Assembly (NCBI GenBank): GCA_037693485.1
Contig: CM075353.1
Span: forward strand, 58,274,501 to 58,338,500
Source of the DNA: Kitagawia praeruptora
Taxonomy: Eukaryota; Streptophyta; Magnoliopsida; Apiales; Apiaceae
DNA: 64,000 nucleotides
Direction: 5' to 3'
Below the pieces are notes generated by a model that saw only the letters and a list, made by a program, of their open reading frames with translations, made no database searches and had not been told where the DNA came from. This document shows, in pieces, positions 48,223-60,099 of the stretch (the first letter of the stretch is position 1; every line of letters begins with the position of its first letter). The position numbers and the translations under genes are program-made.

Positions 48223-48741
48223 TGTTAGGCCGAATACACAAATATAATCAAGATTTGTATGAGAGATTAACAAGAACACAAGTTTAACAATTAAAAATTG
48301 TTTGGAATTAATAATTCCTCTCAGTGATGTAAAATATCACAGAGAGCTGCTTAGGTTACAATGAATGAATATTTCGTTGTTCCATGCCCTTCTAGGGTTA
48401 ACCTAACTGTATTTATAAAACATACAGCTGCTATACAATCGTAAATTGATACTCCTATAATTTAGCTATACAATTGATATCAATCACGATTGCTGTCTTC
48501 TAAGTCAACACAATCTCTTTGACAGCTATCCAATCTTCAAAGATATTGCTTCCATATTTATCTTCAATTAATCTTCAATCACTGTTGACAAGTAGATGCT
48601 TCCGCCAGATAGAGTTTAACAAACTCTGTTGCGCTTCCATCCGTCAGTGTTTAACTAAACTCTGACCGCTTCCACCTAAACTCTGATATATCACTATTAC
48701 ACTTAAACACTGATTAATACTTACATCAATTATATTTAACA
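48223..48741. mobile_element. solo LTR-like element, copy 10 (519 bp)
   Basis: Type B, intact TAATG repeats (48218-48222 and 48742-48746), private change GAATATTTCG. The right flank differs from copies 5-8: GTTCTAACGAG, GTTCTAAGGGTG and GAGTAATGATTAAAG, shared only with copy 11. Confidence 0.9.
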
Positions 48742-49688
48742 TAATGAATAAAGCAAAATTAATTTTCTTGTTCTAACGAGTCCAAAATGAAGTTTTAGTC
48801 AGTTCTAAGGGTGAAATGAGTCCAAAACAAAGCTACAAGTGGTTTCCATGGTCAAACGAGTAATGATTAAAGCAAAATTAATTTTCTTGTTCCATTGAGT
48901 CCAAAATGAAGTTTTAGTGAGTTCTAGGGGTCAAATGAGTCAAAATCACAGCTACAAGTCGTTTCCATGGTCAAACGAGTAATAAATAAAGCAAAATTAA
49001 TTTTCTTGTTCCATTGAGTCCAAAATGGAGTTTTAGTGAGTTCTAGGGGTCAAATGTGTCAAAAACAAAGCTACAAGTGGTTTCCATGGTCAAACGAGTA
49101 ACGAATAAAGCAAAATTAATTTTCTTGTTCAAACGAGCCCCAAATGAAGTTTTAGTGAGTTCTAGGGGTGAAATGAGTCAAAAACAAATCTACAACTGAT
49201 TTTCAAGCTCAAACAAGTAATGAATAAAGCAAAATTAATTTTCTTGTTCCAGCGAGTACAAAATGAAGATTTAGTGAGTTCTAGGGGTCAAAAACAAAGC
49301 TGCAAGTGGTTTCCATGGTCAAACGAGTAATGAATAAAGCAAAATTAATTTTCTTGTTCCGTTGAGTCCAAAATGAAGTTTTAGTGAGTTCTAGGGGTCA
49401 AATGAGTCAAAAACAAAGCTACAAGTGGTTTCCATGGTCAAACGAGTAATGAATAAAGCAAAGTTAATTTTCTTGTTCCATTGAGTCCAAAATGAAGTTT
49501 TAGTGAGTTCTAGGGGTAAAGTGAGTCAAAAAAAAATCTACAAGTGATTTCCAAGCTCAAACGAATCAAAAATGAAGCAAAATTAATTTTCTTGTTCCAA
49601 CGAGTCCAAAATGAAGTTTTAGTGAGTTCTAGGGGTGAAATGAGTCAAAAACAAATCTACAAGTGATTTTCAGCTCAAACGAGTAATG
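48742..49688. repeat. 119-bp satellite, segment 11 (8 monomers)
   Basis: Shortest inter-LTR segment. It joins the monomers following type B copy 10 to the tail of segment 10 (AAAATCACAGC, CTACAAGTCG, TCAAATGTGTC, CAACGAGCCCC, CTACAACTGATT, GAAGATTTAG). Near 49287 a 9-bp deletion gives GGGGTCAAAAACAAAG. The unit with LTR copy 10 is 1466 bp. Confidence 0.94.
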
Positions 49689-50207
49689 TGTTAGGCCGAA
49701 TACACAAATATAATCAAGATTTGTATGAGAGATTAACAAGAACACAAGTTTAACAATTAAAAATTGTTTGGAATTAATAATTCCTCTCAGTGATGTAAAA
49801 TATCAAAGAGAGCTGCTTAGGTTACAATGAATGAATAATTCGTTGTTCCATGCCCTTCTAGGGTTAACCTAACTGTATTTATAAAACATACAGCTGCTAT
49901 ACAATCGTAAATTGATACTCCTATAATTTAGCTATACAATTGATATCAATCACGATTGCTGTCTTCTAAGTCAACACAATCTCTTTGACAGCTATCCAAT
50001 CTTCAAAGATATTGCTTCCATATTTATCTTCAATTAATCTTCAATCACTGTTGACAAGTAGATGCTTCCGCCAGATAGAGTTTAACAAACTCTGTTGCGC
50101 TTCCATCCGTCAGTGTTTAACTAAACTCTGACCACTTCCACCTAAACTCTGATATATCACTATTACACTTAAACACTGATTAATACTTACATCAATTATA
50201 TTTAACA
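49689..50207. mobile_element. solo LTR-like element, copy 11 (519 bp)
   Basis: Last LTR in the window. Type B with intact TAATG repeats (49684-49688 and 50208-50212). Private changes TATCAAAGAGAG and CTGACCACTTCC break small arms of two inverted repeats. The flank to about 50350 matches that of copy 10, then the array changes to the LTR-free 12-mer type. Confidence 0.9.
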
Positions 50208-51899
50208 TAATGAATAAAGCAAAATTAATTTTCTTGTTCTAACGAGTCCAAAATGAAGTTTTAGTCAGTTCTAAGGGTGAAATGAGTCCAAAACAAAGCT
50301 ACAAGTGGTTTCCATGGTCAAACGAGTAATGATTAAAGCAAAATTAATTTTCTTGTTCCATTGAGTCCAAAATGAAGTTTTAGTGAGTTCTAGGGGTCAA
50401 ATGAGTCAAAAACAAAGCTACAAGTGGTTTCCATGGTCAAACGAGTAATGAATAAAGCAAAATTAATTTTCTTGTTCCATTGAGTCCAAAATGAAGTTTT
50501 AATGAGTTCTAGGGGTGAAATGAGTCAAAAACAAATCTACAAGTGATTTCCAAGCTCAAACGAATCAAAATTGAAGCAAAATTAATTTTCTTGTTCCAAC
50601 GAGTCCAAAATGAAGTTTTATGGAGTTCTAGGGGTGAAATGAGTCAAAAAAAATCTACAAGTGATTTTCAAGCTCAAACGAGTAATGAATAAAGCAAAAT
50701 TAATTTTCTTGTTCCGACGAGTCCAAAATGAAGTTTTAGTCAGTTCTAAGGGTGAAATGAGTCCAAAACAAAGCTACATGTGGTTTCCATGCTCAAACGA
50801 GTAATAAATAAAGCAAAATTAATTTTCTTGTTCCATTGAGTCCAAAATGAAGTTTTAGTGAGTTCTAGGGGTCAAATGAGTCAAAAACAAAGCTGCAAGT
50901 GGTTTCCATGCTCAAACGAGTAATGAATAAAGCGAAATTAATTTTCTTGTTCCACTGAGTCCAAAATGATGTTTTAATGAGTTCTAGGGGTCAAATGAGT
51001 CAAAAACAAAGCTACAAGTGGTTTCCATGGTCAAACGAGTAATAAATAAAGCAAAATTAATTTTCTTTGTCCATTGAGTCCAAAATGAAGTTTTAGTGAG
51101 TTCTAGGGGTCAAATGAGTGAAAAATAAATCTACAAGTGATTTTCAAGCTCAAACGAATAAAAAATGAAGCAAAATTTATTTTCTTGTTCCAACGAGTCC
51201 AAAATGAAGTTTTAGTGAGTACTAGGGGTGAAATGAGTCAAAAAGAAATCTACAAGTGATTTTCAAGCACAAACGAGTAATGAATAAAGCAAAATTAATT
51301 TTCATGTTCCAACGAGTCCAAAATGAAGTTTTAGTGAGTTCTAGGGGTCAAATGAGTCAAAAACAAAGCTACAAGTGGTTTCCATGGTCAAACGAGTAAT
51401 GAATAAAGCAAAATTAATTTTCTTGTTCCAACGAGTCCAAAATGAAGTTTTAGTCAGTTCTAGGGGTGAAATGAGTCAAAAAAAAAGTTACATGTGGTTT
51501 TCATGGTCAAACGAGTAATGAATAAAGCAAAATTTATTTTCTTGTTCTATTGAGTCCAAAATGAAGTTTTAGTAAGTTCTAGGGGTCAAATGAGTCAAAA
51601 ACATAGCTACAAATGGTTTCCATGGTCAAACGAGTAATAAATAAAGCAAAAATAATTTTCTTGTTCCATTGAGTCCAAAATGAAGTTTTAGTGAGTTCTA
51701 GGGGTCAAATGAGTGAAAAATAAATCTACAAGTGATTTTCAAGCTCAAACGAATAAAAAATGAAGCAATAATTATTTTCTTGTTCCAACAAGTCCAAAAT
51801 GAAGTTTTAGTGAGTTCTAGGGGTGAAATGAGTCGAAAACAAAGCTACAAGTGGTTTCCATGGTCAAACGAGTAATGAATAAAGCAAAATTAATTTTCT

Positions 51900-54800
51900 T
51901 GTTCCATTGAGTCCAAAATGAAGTTTTAATGAGTTCTAGGGGTGAAATGAGTCAAAAACAAATCTACAAGTGATTTCCAAGCTCAAACGAATCAAAATTG
52001 AAGCAAAATTAATTTTCTTGTTCCAACGAGTCCAAAATGAAGTTTTATGGAGTTCTAGGGGTGAAATGAGTCAAAAACAAATCTACAAGTGATTTTCAAG
52101 CTCAAACGAGTAATGAATAAAGCAAAATTAATTTTCTTGTGCCGACGAGTCCAGAATGAAGTTTTAGTCAGTTCTAAGGGTGAAATTAGTCCAAAACAAA
52201 GCTACAAGTGGTTTCCATGCTCAAACGAGTAATAAATAAAGCAAAATTAATTTTCTTGTTCCATTGAGTCCAAAATGAAGTTTTAGTGAGTTCTAGGGGT
52301 CAAATGATTCAAATACAAAGCTGCAAGTGGTTTCCATGGTCAAACGAGTAATGAATAAAGCAAAATTAATTTTCTTGTTCCACTGAGTCCAAAATGAAGT
52401 TTTAATGAGTTCTAGGGGTCAAATGAGTCAAAAACAAAGCTACAAGTGGTTTCCATGCTCAAACGAGTAATAAATAAAGCAAAATTAATTTTCTTGTTCC
52501 ATTGAGTCCAAAATGAAGTTTTAGTGAGTTCTAGGGGTCAAATGAGTGAAAAATAAATCTACAAGTGATTTTCAAGCTCAAACGAATAAAAAATGAAGCA
52601 ATAATTATTTTCTTGTTCCAACAAGTCCAAAATGAAGTTTTAGTGAGTTCTAGGGGTGAAATGAGTCGAAAACAAAGCTACAAGTGGTTTCCATGGTCAA
52701 ACGAGTAATGAATAAAGCAAAATTAATTTTCTTGTTCCATTGAGTCCAAAATGAAGTTTTAATGAGTTCTAGGGGTGAAATGAGTCAAAAACAAATCTAC
52801 AAGTGATTTCCAAGCTCAAACGAATCAAAATTGAAGCAAAATTAATTTTCTTGTTCCAACGAGTCCAAAATGAAGTTTTATGGAGTTCTAGGGGTGAAAT
52901 GAGTCAAAAACAAATCTACAAGTGATTTTCAAGCTCAAACGAGTAATGAATAAAGCAAAATTAATTTTCTTGTGCCGACGAGTCCAGAATGAAGTTTTAG
53001 TCAGTTCTAAGGGTGAAATTAGTCCAAAACAAAGCTACAAGTGGTTTCCATGCTCAAACGAGTAATAAATAAAGCAAAATTAATTTTCTTGTTCCATTGA
53101 GTCCAAAATGAAGTTTTAGTGAGTTCTAGGGGTCAAATGATTCAAATACAAAGCTGCAAGTGGTTTCCATGGTCAAACGAGTAATGAATAAAGCAAAATT
53201 AATTTTCTTGTTCCACTGAGTCCAAAATGAAGTTTTAATGAGTTCTAGGGGTCAAATGAGTCAAAAACAAAGCTACAAGTGGTTTCCATGGTCAAACGAG
53301 TAATAAATAAAGCAAAATTAATTTTCTTGTTCCATTGAGTCCAAAATGAAGTTTTAGTGAGTTCTAGGGGTCAAATGAGTGAAAAATAAATCTACAAGTG
53401 ATTTTCAAGCTCAAACGAATAAAAAATGAAGTAAAATTTATTTTCTTGTTCCAACGAGTCCAAAATGAAGTTTTAGTGAGTACTAGGGGTGAAATGAGTC
53501 AAAAAGAAATCTACAAGTGATTTTCAATCTCAAACGAGTAATGAATAAAGCAAAATTAATTTTCATGTTCCAACGAGTCCAAAATGAAGTTTTAATGAGT
53601 TTTAGGGGTCAAATGAGTCAAAAACAAAGCTACAAGTGGTTTCCAAGGTCAAACGAGTAATGAATAAAGCAAAATTAATTTTCTTGTTCCAACGAGTCCA
53701 AAATGAAGTTTTAGTCAGTTCTAGGGGTGAAATGAGTCAAAAAAAAAAAGCTACAAGTGGTTTTCATGGTCAAACGAGTAATGAATAAAGCAAAATTAAT
53801 TTTCTTGTTCCATTGAGTCCAAAATGAAGTTTTAGTGAGTTCTAGGGGTCAAATGAGTCAAAAACAAAGCTACAAATGGTTTCCATGGTCAAACGAGTAA
53901 TAAATAAAGCAAAAATAATTTTCTTGTTCCATTGAGTCCAAAATGAAGTTTTAGTGAGTTCTAGGGGTCAAATGAGTGAAAAATAAATCTACAAGTGATT
54001 TTCAAGCTCAAACGAATAAAAAATGAAGCAATAATTATTTTCTTGTTCCAACAAGTCCAAAATGAAGTTTTAGTGAGTTCTTGGGGTGAAATGAGTCGAA
54101 AACAAAGCTACAAGTGGTTTCCATGGTCAAACGAGTAATGAATAAAGCAAAATTAATTTTCTTGTTCCATTGAGTCCAAAATGAAGTTTTAATGAGTTCT
54201 AGGGGTGAAATGAGTCAAAAACAAATCTACAAGTGATTTCCAAGCTCAAACGAATCAAAATTGAAGCAAAATTAATTTTCTTGTTCCAACGAGTCCAAAA
54301 TGAAGTTTTATGGAGTTCTAGGGGTGAAATGAGTCAAAAACAAATCTACAAGTGATTTTCAAGCTCAAACGAGTAATGAATAAAGCAAAATTAATTTTCT
54401 TGTGCCGACGAGTCCAGAATGAAGTTTTAGTCAGTTCTAAGGGTGAAATTAGTCCAAAACAAAGCTACAAGTGGTTTCCATGCTCAAACGAGTAATAAAT
54501 AAAGCAAAATTAATTTTCTTGTTCCATTGAGTCCAAAATGAAGTTTTAGTGAGTTCTAGGGGTCAAATGATTCAAATACAAAGCTGCAAGTGGTTTCCAT
54601 GGTCAAACGAGTAATGAATAAAGCAAAATTAATTTTCTTGTTCCACTGAGTCCAAAATGAAGTTTTAATGAGTTCTAGGGGTCAAATGAGTCAAAAACAA
54701 AGCTACAAGTGGTTTCCATGGTCAAACGAGTAATAAATAAAGCAAAATTAATTTTGTTGTTCCATTGAGTCCAAAATGAAGTTTTAGTGAGTTCTAGGGG

Positions 54801-56770
54801 TCAAATGAGTGAAAAATAAATCTACAAGTGATTTTCAAGCTCAAACGAATAAAAAATGAAGTAAAATTTATTTTCTTGTTCCAACGAGTCCAAAATGAAG
54901 TTTTAGTGAGTACTAGGGGTGAAATGAGTCAAAAAGAAATCTACAAGTGATTTTCAATCTCAAACGAGTAATGAATAAAGCAAAATTAATTTTCATGTTC
55001 CAACGAGTCCAAAATGAAGTTTTAATGAGTTTTAGGGGTCAAATGAGTCAAAAACAAAGCTACAAGTGGTTTCCATGGTCAAACGAGTAATGAATAAAGC
55101 AAAATTAATTTTCTTGTTCCATTGAGTCCAAAATGAAGTTTTAATGAGTTCTAGGGGTGAAATGAGTCAAAAACAAATCTACAAGTGATTTCCAAGCTCA
55201 AACGAATCAAAATTGAAGCAAAATTAATTTTCTTGTTCCAACGAGTCCAAAATGAAGTTTTATGGAGTTCTAGGGGTGAAATGAGTCAAAAACAAATCTA
55301 CAAGTGATTTTCAAGCTCAAACGAGTAATGAATAAAGCAAAATTAATTTTCTTGTGCCGACGAGTCCAGAATGAAGTTTTAGTCAGTTCTAAGGGTGAAA
55401 TTAGTCCAAAACAAAGCTACAAGTGGTTTCCATGCTCAAACGAGTAATAAATAAAGCAAAATTAATTTTCTTGTTCCATTTAGTCCAAAATGAAGTTTTA
55501 GTGAGTTCTAGGGGTCAAATGATTCAAATACAAAGCTGCAAGTGGTTTCCATGGTCAAACGAGTAATGAATAAAGCAAAATTAATTTTCTTGTTCCACTG
55601 AGTCCAAAATGAAGTTTTAATGAGTTCTAGGGGTCAAATGAGTCAAAAACAAAGCTACAAGTGGTTTCCATGGTCAAACGAGTAATAAATAAAGCAAAAT
55701 TAATTTTCTTGTTCCATTGAGTCCAAAATGAAGTTTTAGTGAGTTCTAGGGGTCAAATGAGTGAAAAATAAATCTACAAGTGATTTTCAAGCTCAAACGA
55801 ATAAAAAATGAAGTAAAATTTATTTTCTTGTTCCAACGAGTCCAAAATGAAGTTTTAGTGAGTACTAGGGGTGAAATGAGTCAAAAAGAAATCTACAAGT
55901 GATTTTCAATCTCAAACGAGTAATGAATAAAGCAAAATTAATTTTCATGTTCCAACGAGTCCAAAATGAAGTTTTAATGAGTTTTAGGGGTCAAATGAGT
56001 CAAAAACAAAGCTACAAGTGGTTTCCAAGGTCAAACGAGTAATGAATAAAGCAAAATTAATTTTCTTGTTCCAACGAGTCCAAAATGAAGTTTTAGTCAG
56101 TTCTAGGGGTGAAATGAGTCAAAAAAAAAGCTACAAGTGGTTTTCATGGTCAAACGAGTAATGAATAAAGCAAAATTAATTTTCTTGTTCCATTGAGTCC
56201 AAAATGAAGTTTTAGTCAGTTCTAAGGGTGAAATTAGTCCAAAACAAAGCTACAAGTGGTTTCCATGCTCAAACGAGTAATAAATAAAGCAAAATTAATT
56301 TTCTTGTTCCATTGAGTCCAAAATGAAGTTTTAGTGAGTTCTAGGGGTCAAATGATTCAAATACAAAGCTGCAAGTGGTTTCCATGGTCAAACGAGTAAT
56401 GAATAAAGCAAAATTAATTTTCTTGTTCCACTGAGTCCAAAATGAAGTTTTAATGAGTTCTAGGGGTCAAATGAGTCAAAAACAAAGCTACAAGTGGTTT
56501 CCATGGTCAAACGAGTAATAAATAAAGCAAAATTAATTTTCTTGTTCCATTGAGTCCAAAATGAAGTTTTAGTGAGTTCTAGGGGTCAAATGAGTGAAAA
56601 ATAAATCTACAAGTGATTTTCAAGCTCAAACGAATAAAAAATGAAGTAAAATTTATTTTCTTGTTCCAACGAGTCCAAAATGAAGTTTTAGTGAGTACTA
56701 GGGGTGAAATGAGTCAAAAAGAAATCTACAAGTGATTTTCAATCTCAAACGAGTAATGAATAAAGCAAAA
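51900..56770. repeat. 7/12/8-monomer duplications (TTGTGCCGACG zone)
   Basis: The rare word GCCGACGAGTCCAGAATG occurs at 52141, 52974, 54404 and 55356, that is 7, 12 and 8 monomers apart. Each occurrence is followed by GTGAAATTAGTCC, CAAATGATTCAAATAC and GTTCCACTGAG monomers. A fifth copy of this following context begins near 56220, where the start of the series is spliced onto a CCATTGAG monomer. The uneven multiples show repeated out-of-register exchange with exact monomer phase. Confidence 0.8.
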
Positions 56771-57099
56771 TTAATTTTCATGTTCCAACGAGTCCAAAAT
56801 GAAGTTTTAATGAGTTTTAGGGGTCAAATGAGTCAAAAACAAAGCTACAAGTGGTTTCCATGGTCAAACGAGTAATGAATAAAGCAAAATTAATTTTCTT
56901 GTTCCAACGAGTCCAAAATGAAGTTTTAGTCAGTTCTAGGGGTGAAATGAGTCAAAAAAAAAAAGCTACAAGTGGTTTTCATGGTCAAACGAGTAATGAA
57001 TAAAGCAAAATTAATTTTCTTGTTCCATTGAGTCCAAAATGAAGTTTTAGTGAGTTCTAGGGGTCAAATGAGTCAAAAACAAAGCTACAAATGGTTTCC

Positions 57100-60000
57100 A
57101 TGGTCAAACGAGTAATAAATAAAGCAAAAATAATTTTCTTGTTCCATTGAGTCCAAAATGAAGTTTTAGTGAGTTGTAGGGGTCAAATGAGTGAAAAATA
57201 AATCTACAAGTGATTTTCAAGCTCAAACGAATAAAAAATGAAGCAATTATTATTTTCTTGTTCCAACAAGTCCAAAATGAAGTTTTAGTGAGTTCTAGGG
57301 GTGAAATGAGTCGAAAACAAAGCTACAAGTGGTTTCCATGGTCAAACGAGTAATGAATAAAGTAAAATTAATTTTCTTGTTCCATTTAGTCCAAAATGAA
57401 GTTTTAATGAGTTCTAGGGGTGAAATGAGTCAAAAACAAATCTACAAGTGATTTCCAAGCTCAAACGAATCAAAATTGAAGCAAAATTAATTTTCTTGTT
57501 CCAACGAGTCCAAAATGAAGTTTTATGGAGTTCTAGGGGTGAAATGAGTCAAAAACAAATCTACAAGTGATTTTCAATCTCAAACGAGTAATGAATAAAG
57601 CAAAATTAATTTTCTTGTTCCGACGAGTCCAAAATGAAGTTTTAGTCAGTTCTAAGGGTGAAATGAGTCCAAAACAAAGCTACAAGTGGTTTCCATGCTC
57701 AAACGAGTAATAAATAAAGCAAAATTAATTTTCTTGTTCCATTGAGTCCAAAATGAAGTTTTAGTGAGTTCTAGGGGTCAAATGAGTCAAAAACAAAGCT
57801 GGAAGTGGTTTCCATGGTCAAACGAGTAATGAATAAAGCAAAATTAATTTTCTTGTTCCACTGAGTCCAAAATGAAGTTTTAATGAGTTCTAGGGGTCAA
57901 ATGAGTCAAAAACAAAGATACAAGTGGTTTCCATGGTCAAACGAGTAATAAATAAAGCAAAATTAATTTTCTTGTTCCATTGAGTCCAAAATGAAGTTTT
58001 AGTGAGTTCTAGGGGTCAAATGAGTGAAAAATAAATCTACAAGTGATTTTCAAGCTCAAAAGAATAAAAAATGAAGCAAAATTTATTTTCTTGTTCCAAC
58101 GAGTCCAAAAAGAAGTTTTAGTGAGTACTAGGGGTGAAATGAGTCAAAAAGAAATCTACAAGTGATTTTCAAGCTCAAACGAGTAATGAATAAAGCAAAA
58201 TTAATTTTCATCTTCCAACGAGTCCAAAATGAAGTTTTAGTGAGTTCTAGGAGTCAAATGAGTCAAAAACAAAGCTACAAGTGGTTTCCATGGTCAAACG
58301 AGTAATGAATAAAGCAAAATTAATTTTCTTGTTCCAACGAGTCCAAAATGAAGTTTTAGTCAGTTCTAGGGGTGAAATGAGTCAAAAAAAAGCTACAAGT
58401 GGTTTTCATGGTCAAACGAGTAATGAATAAAGCAAAATTAATTTTCTTGTTCCATTGAGTCCAAAATGAAGTTTTAGTGAGTTCTAGGGGTCAAATGAGT
58501 CAAAAACAAAGCTACAAATGGTTTCCATGGTCAAACGAGTAATAAATAAAGCAAAAATAATTTTCTTGTTCCATTGAGTCCAAAATGAAGTTTTAGTGAG
58601 TTGTAGGGGTCAAATGAGTGAAAAATAAATCTACAAGTGATTTTCAAGCTCAAACGAATAAAAAATGAAGCAATTATTATTTTTTTGTTCCAACAAGTCC
58701 AAAATGAAGTTTTAGTGAGTTCTAGGGGTGAAATGAGTCGAAAACAAAGCTACAAGTGGTTTCCATGGTCAAACGAGTAATGAATAAAGTAAAATTAATT
58801 TTCTTGTTCCATTTAGTCCAAAATGAAGTTTTAATGAGTTCTAGGGGTGAAATGAGTCAAAAACAAATCTACAAGTGATTTCCAAGCTCAAACGAATCAA
58901 AATTGAAGCAAAATTAATTTTCTTGTTCCAACGAGTCCAAAATGAAGTTTTATGGAGTTCTAGGGGTGAAATGAGTCAAAAACAAATCTACAAGTGATTT
59001 TCAATCTCAAACGAGTAATGAATAAAGCAAAATTAATTTTCTTGTTCCGACGAGTCCAAAATGAAGTTTTAGTCAGTTCTAAGGGTGAAATGAGTCCAAA
59101 ACAAAGCTACAAGTGGTTTCCATGCTCAAACGAGTAATAAATAAAGCAAAATTAATTTTCTTGTTCCATTGAGTCCAAAATGAAGTTTTAGTGAGTTCTA
59201 GGGGTCAAATGAGTCAAAAACAAAGCTGGAAGTGGTTTCCATGGTCAAACGAGTAATGAATAAAGCAAAATTAATTTTCTTGTTCCACTGAGTCCAAAAT
59301 GAAGTTTTAATGAGTTCTAGGGGTCAAATGAGTCAAAAACAAAGCTACAAGTGGTTTCCATGGTCAAACGAGTAATAAATAAAGCAAAATTAATTTTCTT
59401 GTTCCATTGAGTCCAAAATGAAGTTTTAGTGAGTTCTAGGGGTCAAATGAGTGAAAAATAAATCTACAAGTGATTTTCAAGCTCAAAAGAATAAAAAATG
59501 AAGCCAAATTTATTTTCTTGTTCCAACGAGTCCAAAAAGAAGTTTTAGTGAGTACTAGGGGTGAAATGAGTCAAAAAGAAATCTACAAGTGATTTTCAAG
59601 CTCAAACGAGTAATGAATAAAGCAAAATTAATTTTCATCTTCCAACGAGTCCAAAATGAAGTTTTAGTGAGTTCTAGGAGTCAAATGAGTCAAAAACAAA
59701 GCTACAAGTGGTTTCCATGGTCAAACGAGTAATGAATAAAGCAAAATTAATTTTCTTGTTCCAACGAGTCCAAAATGAAGTTTTAGTCAGTTCTAGGGGT
59801 GAAATGAGTCAAAAAAAAGCTACAAGTGGTTTTCATGGTCAAACGAGTAATGAATAAAGCAAAATTAATTTTCTTGTTCCATTGAGTCCAAAATGAAGTT
59901 TTAGTGAGTTCTAGGGGTCAAATGAGTCAAAAACAAAGCTACAAATGGTTTCCATGGTCAAACGAGTAATAAATAAAGCAAAAATAATTTTCTTGTTCCA
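57100..60000. repeat. 12-monomer (1427-bp) tandem HOR pair, first
   Basis: GAGTTGTAGGGG (near 57173 and 58600), GCAATTATTATTTT, GTTCCATTTAGTCC, CTGGAAGTGG (near 57800 and 59227) and TTTTCATCTTCC all recur at 1427 bp, 12 monomers minus one base. Differences are few: CAAAGATACAAG near 57917 versus CAAAGCTACAAG, and AAGCCAAATTTATT near 59501. Limits are approximate. Confidence 0.85.
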
Positions 60001-60099
60001 TTGAGTCCAAAATGAAGTTTTAGTGAGTTCTAGGGGTCAAATGAGTGAAAAATAAATCTACAAGTGATTTTCAAGCTCAAACGAATAAAAAATGAAGCA

